Positions 25,030 through 33,601 of a stretch of DNA of 39,540 nucleotides are shown in pieces. The stretch is from Erysipelatoclostridium sp. An173 (GTDB lineage: Bacteria; Bacillota_I; Bacilli_A; Erysipelotrichales; Coprobacillaceae). The stretch lies in the NCBI RefSeq assembly GCF_002160495.1, contig NZ_NFKR01000025.1:1-39540 (forward strand). Reading direction: 5' to 3'. The notes below the pieces were generated by a model. That model was not told the DNA's origin. It did not search any database and worked only from the letters and a program-made list of their open reading frames with translations. The first letter of the stretch is position 1; each line of letters opens with the position of its first letter. The translations under genes were made by a program, and so were the position numbers.

Positions 25030-25852
25030 GACAGTATTTGTTTTATTAGATGGTTTACAAAGTGAATATGCAAAAGAACATTTAGGGTATTTAGAACATT
25101 TATGTGAAAAAAATAGGGCTGCAAAATATGAAGTACTAGGTGAATTACCTAGTTCTTCGCGCCCAATGTATGAAACTATATTTACTGGTGTACCAGTTTT
25201 TGAACATGGAATTACGAATAATGGGATATGTCGTCTTTCTAATCAAGAACATTTGTTTAAACTATTAAAAAAGGCCAATAAAAAAAGCCTTGCTTTAGCA
25301 TATTATTGGATCAGTGAATTATATTTATCAGCACCCTTTGATAAAGAAAAAGATGTCTATCATGAAGATGAATTATCTTGTATTGATCGAGGGTTCTTTT
25401 ATTATGGTGATACTTTCCCAGATGATCACTTATATTCACTTTCTTCAAGTTTAATGGTAAAAGAAGATTATGATTTTGTCTTTGTTCATCCAATGGGGAT
25501 TGATGATGCTGGACATAAATTTGGCGCTGGTTCTAAAGAATATTCAGGCGCTGTTATTCAAAATGATAAACTATTATCAACATATATTCCTATGTGGTTA
25601 GATCAAGGTTATAACGTGGTTGTTGGAGCTGATCATGGTATGAGTGAAAATGGATATCATGGTGGAAACAGTGATATGCAACGAAAAACTGCTCTTTATA
25701 TTATCGCTGATGAAGTTATTTCAGGGGTACATTCTAAAGAATTAACAACTATGGAATTTGCACCATTATTATGTTGTTTGTTAGGAATTAAGCCAGGTGA
25801 AAAAATGAAGTCACTGGAGGTGGAATTTAAAAATGAAAAAAATCAAAAATAA
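25019..25852 (+). CDS. Alkaline-phosphatase-superfamily hydrolase
   Basis: A 277-residue protein without a signal peptide, hence cytoplasmic. Metal-site patterns of the alkaline phosphatase/nucleotide pyrophosphatase superfamily are visible: Asp11 in VFVLLDGL, a Ser-rich nucleophile loop PSSSRPM (about 44-50), GIDDAGHKFG and GADHGMSENGYHGG. Family members hydrolyse phosphodiesters, phosphomonoesters or phosphonoacetate. The gene lies between the binding-protein gene (11-base overlap) and the first permease gene (20-base overlap), so it probably processes the imported compound. I chose ATG 25019; a TTG six bases upstream is an alternative. It is short for the superfamily. Confidence 0.83.
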   Translation: MRNKTVFVLLDGLQSEYAKEHLGYLEHLCEKNRAAKYEVLGELPSSSRPMYETIFTGVPVFEHGITNNGICRLSNQEHLFKLLKKANKKSLALAYYWISELYLSAPFDKEKDVYHEDELSCIDRGFFYYGDTFPDDHLYSLSSSLMVKEDYDFVFVHPMGIDDAGHKFGAGSKEYSGAVIQNDKLLSTYIPMWLDQGYNVVVGADHGMSENGYHGGNSDMQRKTALYIIADEVISGVHSKELTTMEFAPLLCCLLGIKPGEKMKSLEVEFKNEKNQK

Positions 25853-26678
25853 AGTATATTTATTAGCATTATTACCATTTTTTATCATGGTTTTGCTATT
25901 TGAAATATTACCTTTGATTAATATTGTAATCGAAAGTTTTTCTAAAACTGGAGGTGGCGGTTTTACATTAGAGCATTTCACTAGAATTTTTTCTACTCGC
26001 TTGTATCAACAGTCTATCTATAACAGTTTGTGGATTTCAATTTTTTCAGCAGTCTGTGGAATTATAATTGCTTTTTTAGGGGCAAAAGCAGCTAATAGTG
26101 CAAGTACAAAAATTCGTAATATTTTTACAAGTATCTTAAATATTACTAGTAATTTTGCTGGGGTTCCATTGGCATTTGCGTTTATGATTTTATTAGGTAA
26201 TGTGGGAATTTTAACTTTAATTGGAAAAAATTATGGTATTGATTTTTTAGCAAACTATGATTTATATACAATTAATGGTTTATTACTTACATATATTTAT
26301 TTCCAGATTCCTTTAGGAACACTATTAATGCTTCCAGCTTTTAGTGGTTTGAAAAAAGAATGGAAAGAAGCAGTAGGTTTGTTAGGAGGAAATAGTTTCC
26401 ATTATTGGTTTAAAGTAGCAATTCCTTCTTTATTCCCAAGTATTTTAGGAACATTTTCGGTATTATTTGCCAATTCATTGGCAGCATATGGTACAGCGTA
26501 TGCCTTATTGAGTAATAATATTTCTCTTTTACCAATTCGTATATCACAACAATTTGTTGGTGAAGTTGTCCAAAACCAGGAATTTGGGTGTGCTTTATCA
26601 CTTGTGATGATGGCTTTAATGGTTATTTCTGTTCTTATTACTAATAAGTTACAGAAAAGATCAGGAGGTGCAAAATGA
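25833..26678 (+). CDS. ABC importer permease 1
   Basis: A 281-residue permease of the binding-protein-dependent type (PotB/PhnU-like) with six predicted membrane helices. The cytoplasmic EAA loop reads EWKEAVGLLGGNSFHYWFKV (about residues 180-200) and contacts the ATPase. The start is preceded by GGAGGTGG. It overlaps the hydrolase gene by 20 bases and the next permease by 4 (ATGA). It forms the membrane channel together with permease 2. Confidence 0.9.
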   Translation: MKKIKNKVYLLALLPFFIMVLLFEILPLINIVIESFSKTGGGGFTLEHFTRIFSTRLYQQSIYNSLWISIFSAVCGIIIAFLGAKAANSASTKIRNIFTSILNITSNFAGVPLAFAFMILLGNVGILTLIGKNYGIDFLANYDLYTINGLLLTYIYFQIPLGTLLMLPAFSGLKKEWKEAVGLLGGNSFHYWFKVAIPSLFPSILGTFSVLFANSLAAYGTAYALLSNNISLLPIRISQQFVGEVVQNQEFGCALSLVMMALMVISVLITNKLQKRSGGAK

Positions 26679-27475
26679 AAGTAAAAACACGTTTATGGGA
26701 TGGTTTGATTTTATTAATTATTGCTTCATTTTTAATTATCCCATTAGCATTAACTTTCTTATATTCTGTTTTTACAGAATGGATGGATATTTTGCCAACC
26801 GGTTTTACACTAAGCTTTTATTCAGAGATTTTTTCAGATGGAGCATTTATTAATTCATTATTACGTTCGATCGTTATCTCTTTTGTACCGGTTTTAATTT
26901 GTACTATTGCAATACTTTTAGTTTTATATGTAATTACTTTATATATGCCTAAATTAGAAAAATATGTAGAAATTTTATGTAATATTCCTTATGCAATTCA
27001 AGGGGTTATTTTAGCTGTTGGGGTTATTTCGTTATATTCTGGTAGACCTGGATTTTTATCAAATCGTATTTTTCTATTAGTTGGAGCTTATTGTATTATT
27101 ATTTTACCATATACATATAGAGGTCTAAAAAATACAATTGGTGCTTTGAATGTTAGATGTGTTATTGAAGCAGCCCAAGTATTAGGATGTTCTAAAATCC
27201 ATGCCTTCTTTGCAATAGTTATTCCTCAAATGAAAAGAGGGATTATTTCTACAATGATGTTAGCTTTTACAATGTTGTTTGCTGATTTCGTTGTTGTTAA
27301 TATGATTGCTGGAAGCGCATTTAGAACTGCGGGTATTTATTTGTATCAAACGATGTCTAAATCAGGACAATTATCAAGCGCAATCATTGTTATTTTATTT
27401 GTTACAACTTTGATTATTTCAACTTTAACACTGATTATTCAAAATAAAGCTGTCACAAAAAGGAGGAAAGCATAA
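26675..27475 (+). CDS. ABC importer permease 2
   Basis: A 266-residue permease of the PotC/PhnV-like type with six predicted helices and the EAA loop VIEAAQVLGCSKIHAFFAIV (about residues 165-185). Its ribosome binding site AGGAGGTG lies at the end of permease 1. Its stop overlaps the ATPase start by one base. It pairs with permease 1 in the membrane. Confidence 0.9.
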   Translation: MKVKTRLWDGLILLIIASFLIIPLALTFLYSVFTEWMDILPTGFTLSFYSEIFSDGAFINSLLRSIVISFVPVLICTIAILLVLYVITLYMPKLEKYVEILCNIPYAIQGVILAVGVISLYSGRPGFLSNRIFLLVGAYCIIILPYTYRGLKNTIGALNVRCVIEAAQVLGCSKIHAFFAIVIPQMKRGIISTMMLAFTMLFADFVVVNMIAGSAFRTAGIYLYQTMSKSGQLSSAIIVILFVTTLIISTLTLIIQNKAVTKRRKA

Positions 27476-28494
27476 TGGCTTATATTGAATTTAAAGAAAT
27501 TTGTAAAAGCTATGATGGTAAAAATCAAGTACTAAAAAGTATTAATTTAGATGTCGAAAAAGGTGAACTTGTTACTTTATTAGGTCCAAGTGGATGTGGT
27601 AAATCAACATTACTTCGTTCATTAGCTGGGTTAGAACAAATTAGTTCTGGTAGAATTATTTTAGATGGCGAAGATATTACTGATGTTCCAGTACAAAAGC
27701 GAGGAATTGGAATGGTTTTCCAACAATATTCTTTATTTCAAAATATGAATGTTGAAGATAATATTGCTTTTGGTTTAAAAATAGCAAAAATGGATAAAAA
27801 ATTAATCCAGGAAAAAGTAAAAAATGCTATTGAAATGGTTGATTTAGTAGGAAAAGAAAAAAGCTATCCTAGTCAATTATCTGGGGGACAACAACAACGT
27901 GTTGCAATTGCTAGAGCTATTGTAATGGAACCAAAAGTATTATTATTAGATGAACCACTAAGTGCTATTGATGCTAAATTAAGACGTGAACTACAAGAAA
28001 AAATTAAAAGAGTTCAAAAAGAATTAAAAATTACAACAATTTTCGTTACTCATGACCAGGATGAAGCAATGATCATGTCTGATAAAATTCATTTAATGAA
28101 TAATGGAGTTGTTGAACAAAGTGGTAATCCAGTACAATTATATACTCATCCAGTATCTAAATTTGCTGCTGAATTTATTGGTCATTATAATATTTTAGAT
28201 AAAGATAAGCTAAAGACTCTTTTACCTTCAAAAGATTTCAATAATAATTTCTATGCTATTAGACCAGAAACAATTCATATTCAAACAGAACCAATTGAAG
28301 ATAAAAACATGTATGTATTTGAAGCAATTGTCGATAATTATATTTCAAGGGGAAATGTTTTAAGATATACTTTACGCCATGAAGACGTATCATTTAAATC
28401 AGAGGTGCTTTTTAGAAGTTATACATTGTTTGATGAAGGTCAAAAAGTATATGTTGGTATTGAACCACATAATATTCTAGAAATTAGGGATTAA
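27475..28494 (+). CDS. ABC importer ATP-binding protein
   Basis: A 339-residue ATPase of the PotA/FbpC type. Walker A GPSGCGKST (residues 37-45), Q-loop FQQYSLFQNM, signature LSGGQQQR, Walker B LLLDEPLSAID and switch His in VTHDQDEA are all intact. A C-terminal TOBE-like region (about 235-339) follows. Last gene of the importer operon, followed by a terminator. All five genes overlap, so stoichiometric expression is expected. Confidence 0.93.
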   Translation: MAYIEFKEICKSYDGKNQVLKSINLDVEKGELVTLLGPSGCGKSTLLRSLAGLEQISSGRIILDGEDITDVPVQKRGIGMVFQQYSLFQNMNVEDNIAFGLKIAKMDKKLIQEKVKNAIEMVDLVGKEKSYPSQLSGGQQQRVAIARAIVMEPKVLLLDEPLSAIDAKLRRELQEKIKRVQKELKITTIFVTHDQDEAMIMSDKIHLMNNGVVEQSGNPVQLYTHPVSKFAAEFIGHYNILDKDKLKTLLPSKDFNNNFYAIRPETIHIQTEPIEDKNMYVFEAIVDNYISRGNVLRYTLRHEDVSFKSEVLFRSYTLFDEGQKVYVGIEPHNILEIRD

Positions 28495-28509
28495 ATGATA
28501 ATATATACA

Positions 28510-28540
28510 GCTGTTTAATCAATGATTAAACAGCCTTTTA
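28510..28540 (+). terminator. Terminator of ABC importer operon
   Basis: GCTGTTTAATC and GATTAAACAGC form a perfect 11-bp stem with loop AAT, followed by CTTTT. Confidence 0.9.
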
Positions 28541-28577
28541 ATCTTTAATAGACAATAGAAAAATAATATAATTCAGT

Positions 28578-28583
28578 TATAAT
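28578..28583 (+). promoter_or_regulatory. -10 box of PHP gene
   Basis: TATAAT lies about 30 bases upstream of the PHP-family start. No convincing -35 box is seen at normal spacing. Confidence 0.4.
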
Positions 28584-28614
28584 ATATACAAATAAAACGA
28601 TAGGAAGTGATAAG

Positions 28615-29445
28615 ATGATAAAACAAAATTTACATACTCATTCTATTTATTGTGATGGTAAAGATACAATTGAAGCAATGGCTTTAGAAGCAATAAATAA
28701 AGGATTCAATGTATTAGGTTTTTCAGGACATGGGAATTGTCGTAATGTTGATGATTATTCTATGGATGAAAACAATACTAAAAAATATATTGAAGATGTA
28801 TTAGCAGTTAAAGAAAAATATCAAGATCAGATTAATATTTTTCTAGGGGTTGAACAAGATGTATTAGGACAACGTTTTAAAAAACATGATCCTTATGATT
28901 ATATAATTGGCAGTGTTCATTTTGTTAAGGCTGGGGATAAATATTTAGCGGTTGATTTTAGTAGCGATGTTACTAAGGAGATTGTTGAATATTATGGTAG
29001 TTTTTTAAACTATGCTAAAAGCTATTTTGAAGAAGTTAAAAAGATAGCTAATATGGATGAAGTTGATATTGTCGGTCATGTTGATTTATTAACTAAGTTT
29101 AACGAAAATGAAGAATTTATTAAATTTGATGACCCAGATTATTTAAAATTAGCATATAACTGTATAGATCAATTACTTGCAAAAAATAAAATATTTGAAG
29201 TTAATACAGGAGCTATTGCTCGTGGTCAAAGAAAAACACCATATCCTCATAAAACATTGCTTAAATACATTTATGATCATGGTGGAAAGATTTGTTTAAA
29301 TAGTGATTGTCATAATAAAGAGATGTTAGATTGTTATTATCAAGAATCTCTTGAGTTAATACAAAGTTGTGGTTTTACTACAATGATAGAATTAACAAAA
29401 GATGGTTTTGTAGAAAGGCCAGTTAGTGATTTTTTAAATATTTAA
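28615..29445 (+). CDS. PHP-family phosphatase, HisJ-like
   Basis: A 276-residue metal-dependent hydrolase of the PHP superfamily. Metal-binding motifs in order: His7 and His9 in NLHTHS, then FSGHG, GVEQDV, GSVHF, VGHVDLL and LNSDCH near the C-terminus. Length and motif order match HisJ-type histidinol-phosphatases. No other his gene is nearby, so the annotation 'histidinol phosphatase' may be only nominal and the enzyme may act on another phosphoester. It follows the phosphatase-containing ABC importer but has its own promoter region and two terminators after it. Confidence 0.85.
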   Translation: MIKQNLHTHSIYCDGKDTIEAMALEAINKGFNVLGFSGHGNCRNVDDYSMDENNTKKYIEDVLAVKEKYQDQINIFLGVEQDVLGQRFKKHDPYDYIIGSVHFVKAGDKYLAVDFSSDVTKEIVEYYGSFLNYAKSYFEEVKKIANMDEVDIVGHVDLLTKFNENEEFIKFDDPDYLKLAYNCIDQLLAKNKIFEVNTGAIARGQRKTPYPHKTLLKYIYDHGGKICLNSDCHNKEMLDCYYQESLELIQSCGFTTMIELTKDGFVERPVSDFLNI

Positions 29446-29479
29446 GATAATAGGGATTAAAAATAGCTATTATAAATTG

Positions 29480-29537
29480 TGAGATTTTAATTTATACTAT
29501 GCTAAAAGCAGTTATAATTTTAAATCTCAGGATTTTT
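29480..29537 (+). terminator. Long hairpin after PHP gene
   Basis: TGAGATTT (29480) and AAATCTCA (29522) are perfect outer arms of a longer imperfect stem, followed by GGATTTTT. It probably terminates the PHP transcript. Confidence 0.65.
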
Positions 29538-29551
29538 AGGTATCGAGTATA

Positions 29552-29596
29552 GGTAGAAATATAGTGACGCTTAGTTACTGATTTCTATCTTTTTTA
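29552..29596 (+). terminator. Second terminator after PHP gene
   Basis: GGTAGAAAT and ATTTCTATC, with inner AGTGAC/GTTACT pairing, form a stem followed by TTTTTT. Between 29597 and 29710 I see nothing else. Confidence 0.75.
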
Positions 29597-29710
29597 TTTA
29601 TTTAAAGGTATTAAATATATTTATAACTTTTGTAGAAGTCGTATTCAATGGATTGATGTGTATAAAAGCTAATTTGATAAAAAGTTAATAATAAATGTAA
29701 TTAATAATTA

Positions 29711-29719
29711 TGATATAAT
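29711..29719 (+). promoter_or_regulatory. Extended -10 of LytTR regulator operon
   Basis: TGATATAAT is a full extended -10 element 130 bases before the response regulator start codon. It implies a leader of about 120 bases that contains the inverted repeat at 29741-29787. Confidence 0.5.
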
Positions 29720-29740
29720 TAAATTATTAAAAATATGGAC

Positions 29741-29787
29741 ATAAACTAATTAATCTATTTTTTATAAGCATAGATTAATCAGTTTAT
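29741..29787. repeat. 18-bp near-perfect inverted repeat in leader of LytTR operon
   Basis: Arms 29741-29758 and 29770-29787 match at 17 of 18 positions (outer ATAAACT/AGTTTAT, inner AATCTAT/ATAGATT) around an 11-base T-rich centre. No U-tract follows on the + strand. It is either an RNA hairpin in the leader or a dyad operator for the downstream regulator. Confidence 0.7.
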
Positions 29788-29848
29788 ACTAATATTGAAA
29801 TATCAGATTAGTAAATGTTGTTATACAAATAATGATAGAGGTGATTGT

Positions 29849-30553
29849 GTGAATATTGCTATTTTAGATGATGATATTGATTTTGTGAGAAAAATACAAA
29901 ATGACATCAATGAATATTTTTCAATGATTGATGAGAAAATCAATATAATAACTTTAACCGAAAACTTTAAATTAATTAATAGTTTAATTATGGAACCACT
30001 TGATGTTATTTTTTTGGATATTGATTTAAAAGATGAATATGACGGTTTTAGTATAGCTAAAATTTTAAAAAAATCTTTTCCTAATATTATAATTATTTTT
30101 GTATCATCAAATAATGACTTTGTTTTTCCGGCATTATCAATTGATTTCTTTCAATTTATTAGAAAAAATTCGTATGATGAAGATATACCGCTTGTATTTT
30201 CACAATTAAAAGAATTTTATATTCAAAATTGTAAAAAGATAATATTAGAAGTAAATAAAAGGAAGGTATTGATAAAATTAAATGAAATAATTTATATCAT
30301 GTCAATTGGGCATGAATTATTTATAAAAACTATCTCAAAAGAATATACAATATCAAGTTCGCTAGTTAAATTTATGAAAAAAATAGATTTTAAATATTTA
30401 GTTCAAATACAGCGTAACTTAGTGATTAATCTTTATTTTGCAGAGGATGTTTTAAGGACAAATGTTATTTTATTTGATAATACAAAGTATAAAGTAGGTA
30501 GAAAATATCAGGACAATTTATCAAGAGTATATGAGGAATTTTTATTAAGATGA
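29849..30553 (+). CDS. LytTR-family response regulator (AgrA-like)
   Basis: A 234-residue regulator with a receiver domain (about 1-120) and a LytTR DNA-binding domain (about 135-230). The acidic pocket is LDDD near residue 6, and the phospho-accepting Asp57 is in VIFLDIDL. I chose GTG 29849 because GAGGTGA stands just upstream and the product then begins with the receiver strand; an ATG at 29795 has no ribosome binding site and would add 18 unrelated residues. It overlaps the sensor gene by 4 bases (ATGA). No agrB- or agrD-like gene is adjacent, so it is not a standard quorum-sensing locus. Confidence 0.88.
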   Translation: MNIAILDDDIDFVRKIQNDINEYFSMIDEKINIITLTENFKLINSLIMEPLDVIFLDIDLKDEYDGFSIAKILKKSFPNIIIIFVSSNNDFVFPALSIDFFQFIRKNSYDEDIPLVFSQLKEFYIQNCKKIILEVNKRKVLIKLNEIIYIMSIGHELFIKTISKEYTISSSLVKFMKKIDFKYLVQIQRNLVINLYFAEDVLRTNVILFDNTKYKVGRKYQDNLSRVYEEFLLR

Positions 30554-31767
30554 TTATATTTGATTTAATAATGACATTAATTGAAAGTTTTTTTATTTCT
30601 GTTTTTAATAGTAATATTTTTAAAATTAAAAACATAAGCTATATTTTGTTGTCAACAATTTGTATATTTATAGAAACTACCTTTTTTAATGATTTTATAT
30701 TAAATAATTTATTGTTATTAATATTAATTATATTGACTTGCTTTTTTTTAACAGTTTTTTATAAAAGAAAAGTTTATTCATATTATTATTTAATACCTAG
30801 CATTGCTATGGCAATATTGCTACTATCCAATACTATAGCATTATTTATAACATCTTTTATATATGGATTAGATGTTGCTGATGTATCAAATTCGATTAAT
30901 GCTATAATTATGTTATCGTTATTATCAAGGGTTATTTTTGGAGCAATTTTATTTATATTCTATAGATATCAAAAAACTGTTAATGAAAATGATATGTTAA
31001 AACAAATAAATTGGATTCCACTTTTAGCATTTTCTGTGTCTTTGTTAGGTGCATTTACTACTTTATACGAATCAATATTTTATCAAATAATAGATCACGC
31101 CACTGTAAAGTTATTATTATTTGAATTTTTAATTTTAACAATTTCTTCTTTTGCTGTTCTTTATAATGTAATTAATAGTTACAGATTAAACCAAAAAATG
31201 AAAAATGAATTTTTGAAAATTAAATTTTCAAAGGAAATATATAGTCAGACAAATAAATTGTCATATCAAATATTAAAAGATAAACATTATATTTCTTATG
31301 TGTTAATAACTGTTTATAATTATTTGAAGAAAAATGATGTTGATAATGCTTTAGCACAATTAAATAAGTCTATATCTCATATAAAACACAGTGAAATATC
31401 ATACACTACTAATATCCCTGTTTTTGATTATTATATAGTTAACACCATAAATTCTTGTAAACGTAATGGGTATGTTATAAAAACTGTTATCTCATTAAAT
31501 AATACATCTATTTTAGAAAAATGGGAAATTATTGAAATTATTAAAGATTTGCTAGATTATACTATTGAATATACTAAAAATGAAAAAAGATTTCATATTC
31601 AAATTTATGATAAAAATAGATATTTGGTTGTTAAATTTATTGTTCCAAAAAATGATGATGATTTTGTCTTTTTAAATTTCAATGATGAGTTAGTTAAAAT
31701 ATACGATCAATATAATCAGGATAATAATATAATAATAAAAGTACTTTTTGGAAATTCGTATTCTTAA
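30550..31767 (+). CDS. AgrC-like sensor protein with degenerate kinase domain
   Basis: A 405-residue protein with about six N-terminal membrane helices (residues 1-215), then a cytoplasmic part resembling GHKL sensor kinases. A candidate phospho-accepting His246 (DKHYISYVL) lies in a dimerisation-type helix. The ATP-binding domain is degenerate: where the N-box NLLDNAIEA is expected it reads DLLDYTIEY (Asp333 and Tyr337 replace both Asn). No Gly-rich G-box (GTGLGL type) is present before the C-terminus. It may be a pseudokinase that controls the adjacent regulator by binding, or a decayed gene. No frameshift or stop supports decay. An ABC transporter follows 538 bases downstream. Confidence 0.8.
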   Translation: MIIFDLIMTLIESFFISVFNSNIFKIKNISYILLSTICIFIETTFFNDFILNNLLLLILIILTCFFLTVFYKRKVYSYYYLIPSIAMAILLLSNTIALFITSFIYGLDVADVSNSINAIIMLSLLSRVIFGAILFIFYRYQKTVNENDMLKQINWIPLLAFSVSLLGAFTTLYESIFYQIIDHATVKLLLFEFLILTISSFAVLYNVINSYRLNQKMKNEFLKIKFSKEIYSQTNKLSYQILKDKHYISYVLITVYNYLKKNDVDNALAQLNKSISHIKHSEISYTTNIPVFDYYIVNTINSCKRNGYVIKTVISLNNTSILEKWEIIEIIKDLLDYTIEYTKNEKRFHIQIYDKNRYLVVKFIVPKNDDDFVFLNFNDELVKIYDQYNQDNNIIIKVLFGNSYS

Positions 31768-32305
31768 TTATTTATAAATAATATTTAATCTTTTAAATTT
31801 AATATTTTAGTATTGATATATAATTAATTTGAATTTGAAGAAAACTTTCATTGTTATTTTAAAATCAAATGGCGTTGTGCTTTAAATAGTTAGGAGGAAA
31901 GCGTAATTAAGCTTTCTTTTTATTTATGTAATTATTTATTTATCGTTTTATATTGTAACAATATGTCTACTATTATTTTATTAACTTGATTATTTTTAAT
32001 CAGTCAATTTAATATTTTTCAAACTGCATAAAATGGTTTCTTGATAAGAAAATGAATGATAATGAATATGAATTTGAGGATAGATTTTATAAATATTTAT
32101 ATATTTAAATAGTTGAAATAAATTCTTCTTATTATATAACAAATTGCTATGTTTATAGTCAGTAGATGCACTATATGAAGAAAAAGTGTTTTATATGCTA
32201 AGAAATATTTATTTAAACTAAAAGCATGATATAATAATTATAAATATTATATTTATTAATTTGAATTAATTAATACTTTTATTGTTATTAGAAGGGGATG
32301 ATTTT
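31768..32305. other. Intergenic region between sensor and ABC permease
   Basis: 538 bases without a supportable gene. A short hairpin GAAAGC/GCTTTC followed by TTTTT (31897-31921) may end the two-component transcript. An AGGAGG-like stretch at 31892-31897 is not followed by a start codon. An extended -10 TGATATAAT at 32227-32235 may serve the ABC permease gene. AgrD-like peptide genes were looked for and not found. Confidence 0.45.
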
Positions 32306-33601
32306 ATGGATGTATTTAGCTTTGCTAAAAAGATGTTGAAAAGGGAATTTAATAAATGTATTAGTTATTCAATTGTTTTACTGGTAGCTTTGATTATTAG
32401 TTTTATATTTACTGATTTTATTGATAATCCATTATTAATTGAAAATGATCCGGTTATTGGTGCGGGTACTTTTAGAGAAATGAGTATTCCGCTTTCTAAA
32501 GGATTACCATTTATTGTAATTGCATTATGCTGGGTTATGATTTTATATGCTAGTAATTACTATCTTAGCAGCCAAACCGATTCATTTGCACTGCTGTTAA
32601 TTTCTGGTGGGAATATCATCGATGTTGCTAAATTTGTTTTGTGGCAGGTTGCAATCATGTTTATTGGTATTGTGCCTGTAGCCTTGCTTTTAGGAACCGG
32701 AATTTTAAAACTAATATATATGTTTATGTTTTCATATCTAGGAATAGATGTAGTTTATAAAATACCAATTACTACTTATATCAATGTGTTATTGTCATTA
32801 GTACCGATTTTAATGGCTATCTGTGTAGCAGTTGCGGGATTTTCACATCGTAATACTTTGCAGGTATTGTTAGGTAGAGCAGAAGCAAATAAAAAAGTGA
32901 AGATCAAGAAACATAATAAAAGTTCATTGATTTATATTGTCATCTATCTCTGGTCAATATCACTTGTTTTCTTCCAAAAACATCAGTTAACGGCATATAT
33001 TTTTCCAGCGGCTGTTGGGGTAATAAGTATATATGGTTTATTTAAACGGACAATACCAAAAATTATCCAAATGTGGAAAAATAAAGGCGGGTTAGAAAAA
33101 GAACATCTATATATATCATTATCAAACTATGTTGTTTCTTTACAGGGGACAATTATATTTTCAATGCTAATGCTTGTTTTAGTATGTGGCCTGATACCAG
33201 TACTGATAAGTCAGGATAAAATTACAAATGAATATATTACAGGATTAATAAGCTATATAGTAATGGCGATATTAATTGTAGTAGGTATTGTCTATAAATT
33301 TATTGATAATATGATGATTAGAAAAAATGAATTTGTCTGTTTAAACAGGATCGGTTATACCAAAAAAGAAATAAAAAAGATTATTCGTCAGGAAGTAATA
33401 ATATATTATTGTACAATCATATTTTTACCATTGCCGTTAGTCTTATCAATTGGCATAAGGTATATAATGAATAATGATTTAACTGTTTTAAAGCTAATGA
33501 TTTTAATTGCAATATATATCATACCGATCATACTATCGATATTTGTAACATATAATCTGTATTTAAAATTTATGATTAAAAAGGAGAATCAGGCAGTATG
33601 A
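32306..33601 (+). CDS. ABC transporter permease, FtsX-like
   Basis: A 431-residue membrane protein with about ten hydrophobic segments. The first segment lies after a basic amphipathic start; the pattern and its pairing with a LolD/BceA-type ATPase suggest the FtsX-like permease group. It is clearly shorter than BceB-type permeases (about 650 residues) and lacks their large extracellular loop. The start is ATG 32306 with AAGGGG upstream; an in-frame TTG at 32282 is less likely. It overlaps the ATPase gene by 4 bases. The two-component pair upstream may control it, as for antimicrobial-peptide sensing systems, but that is inference from position. Confidence 0.78.
   Translation: MDVFSFAKKMLKREFNKCISYSIVLLVALIISFIFTDFIDNPLLIENDPVIGAGTFREMSIPLSKGLPFIVIALCWVMILYASNYYLSSQTDSFALLLISGGNIIDVAKFVLWQVAIMFIGIVPVALLLGTGILKLIYMFMFSYLGIDVVYKIPITTYINVLLSLVPILMAICVAVAGFSHRNTLQVLLGRAEANKKVKIKKHNKSSLIYIVIYLWSISLVFFQKHQLTAYIFPAAVGVISIYGLFKRTIPKIIQMWKNKGGLEKEHLYISLSNYVVSLQGTIIFSMLMLVLVCGLIPVLISQDKITNEYITGLISYIVMAILIVVGIVYKFIDNMMIRKNEFVCLNRIGYTKKEIKKIIRQEVIIYYCTIIFLPLPLVLSIGIRYIMNNDLTVLKLMILIAIYIIPIILSIFVTYNLYLKFMIKKENQAV

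Noticed and set aside
31768-32305. Possible agrD-like signal peptide gene near the AgrC/AgrA-like pair
   Set aside because: No ORF with a start, RBS and Cys/Ser-containing core was found; the AGGAGG at 31892 is followed by a stop-rich hairpin.
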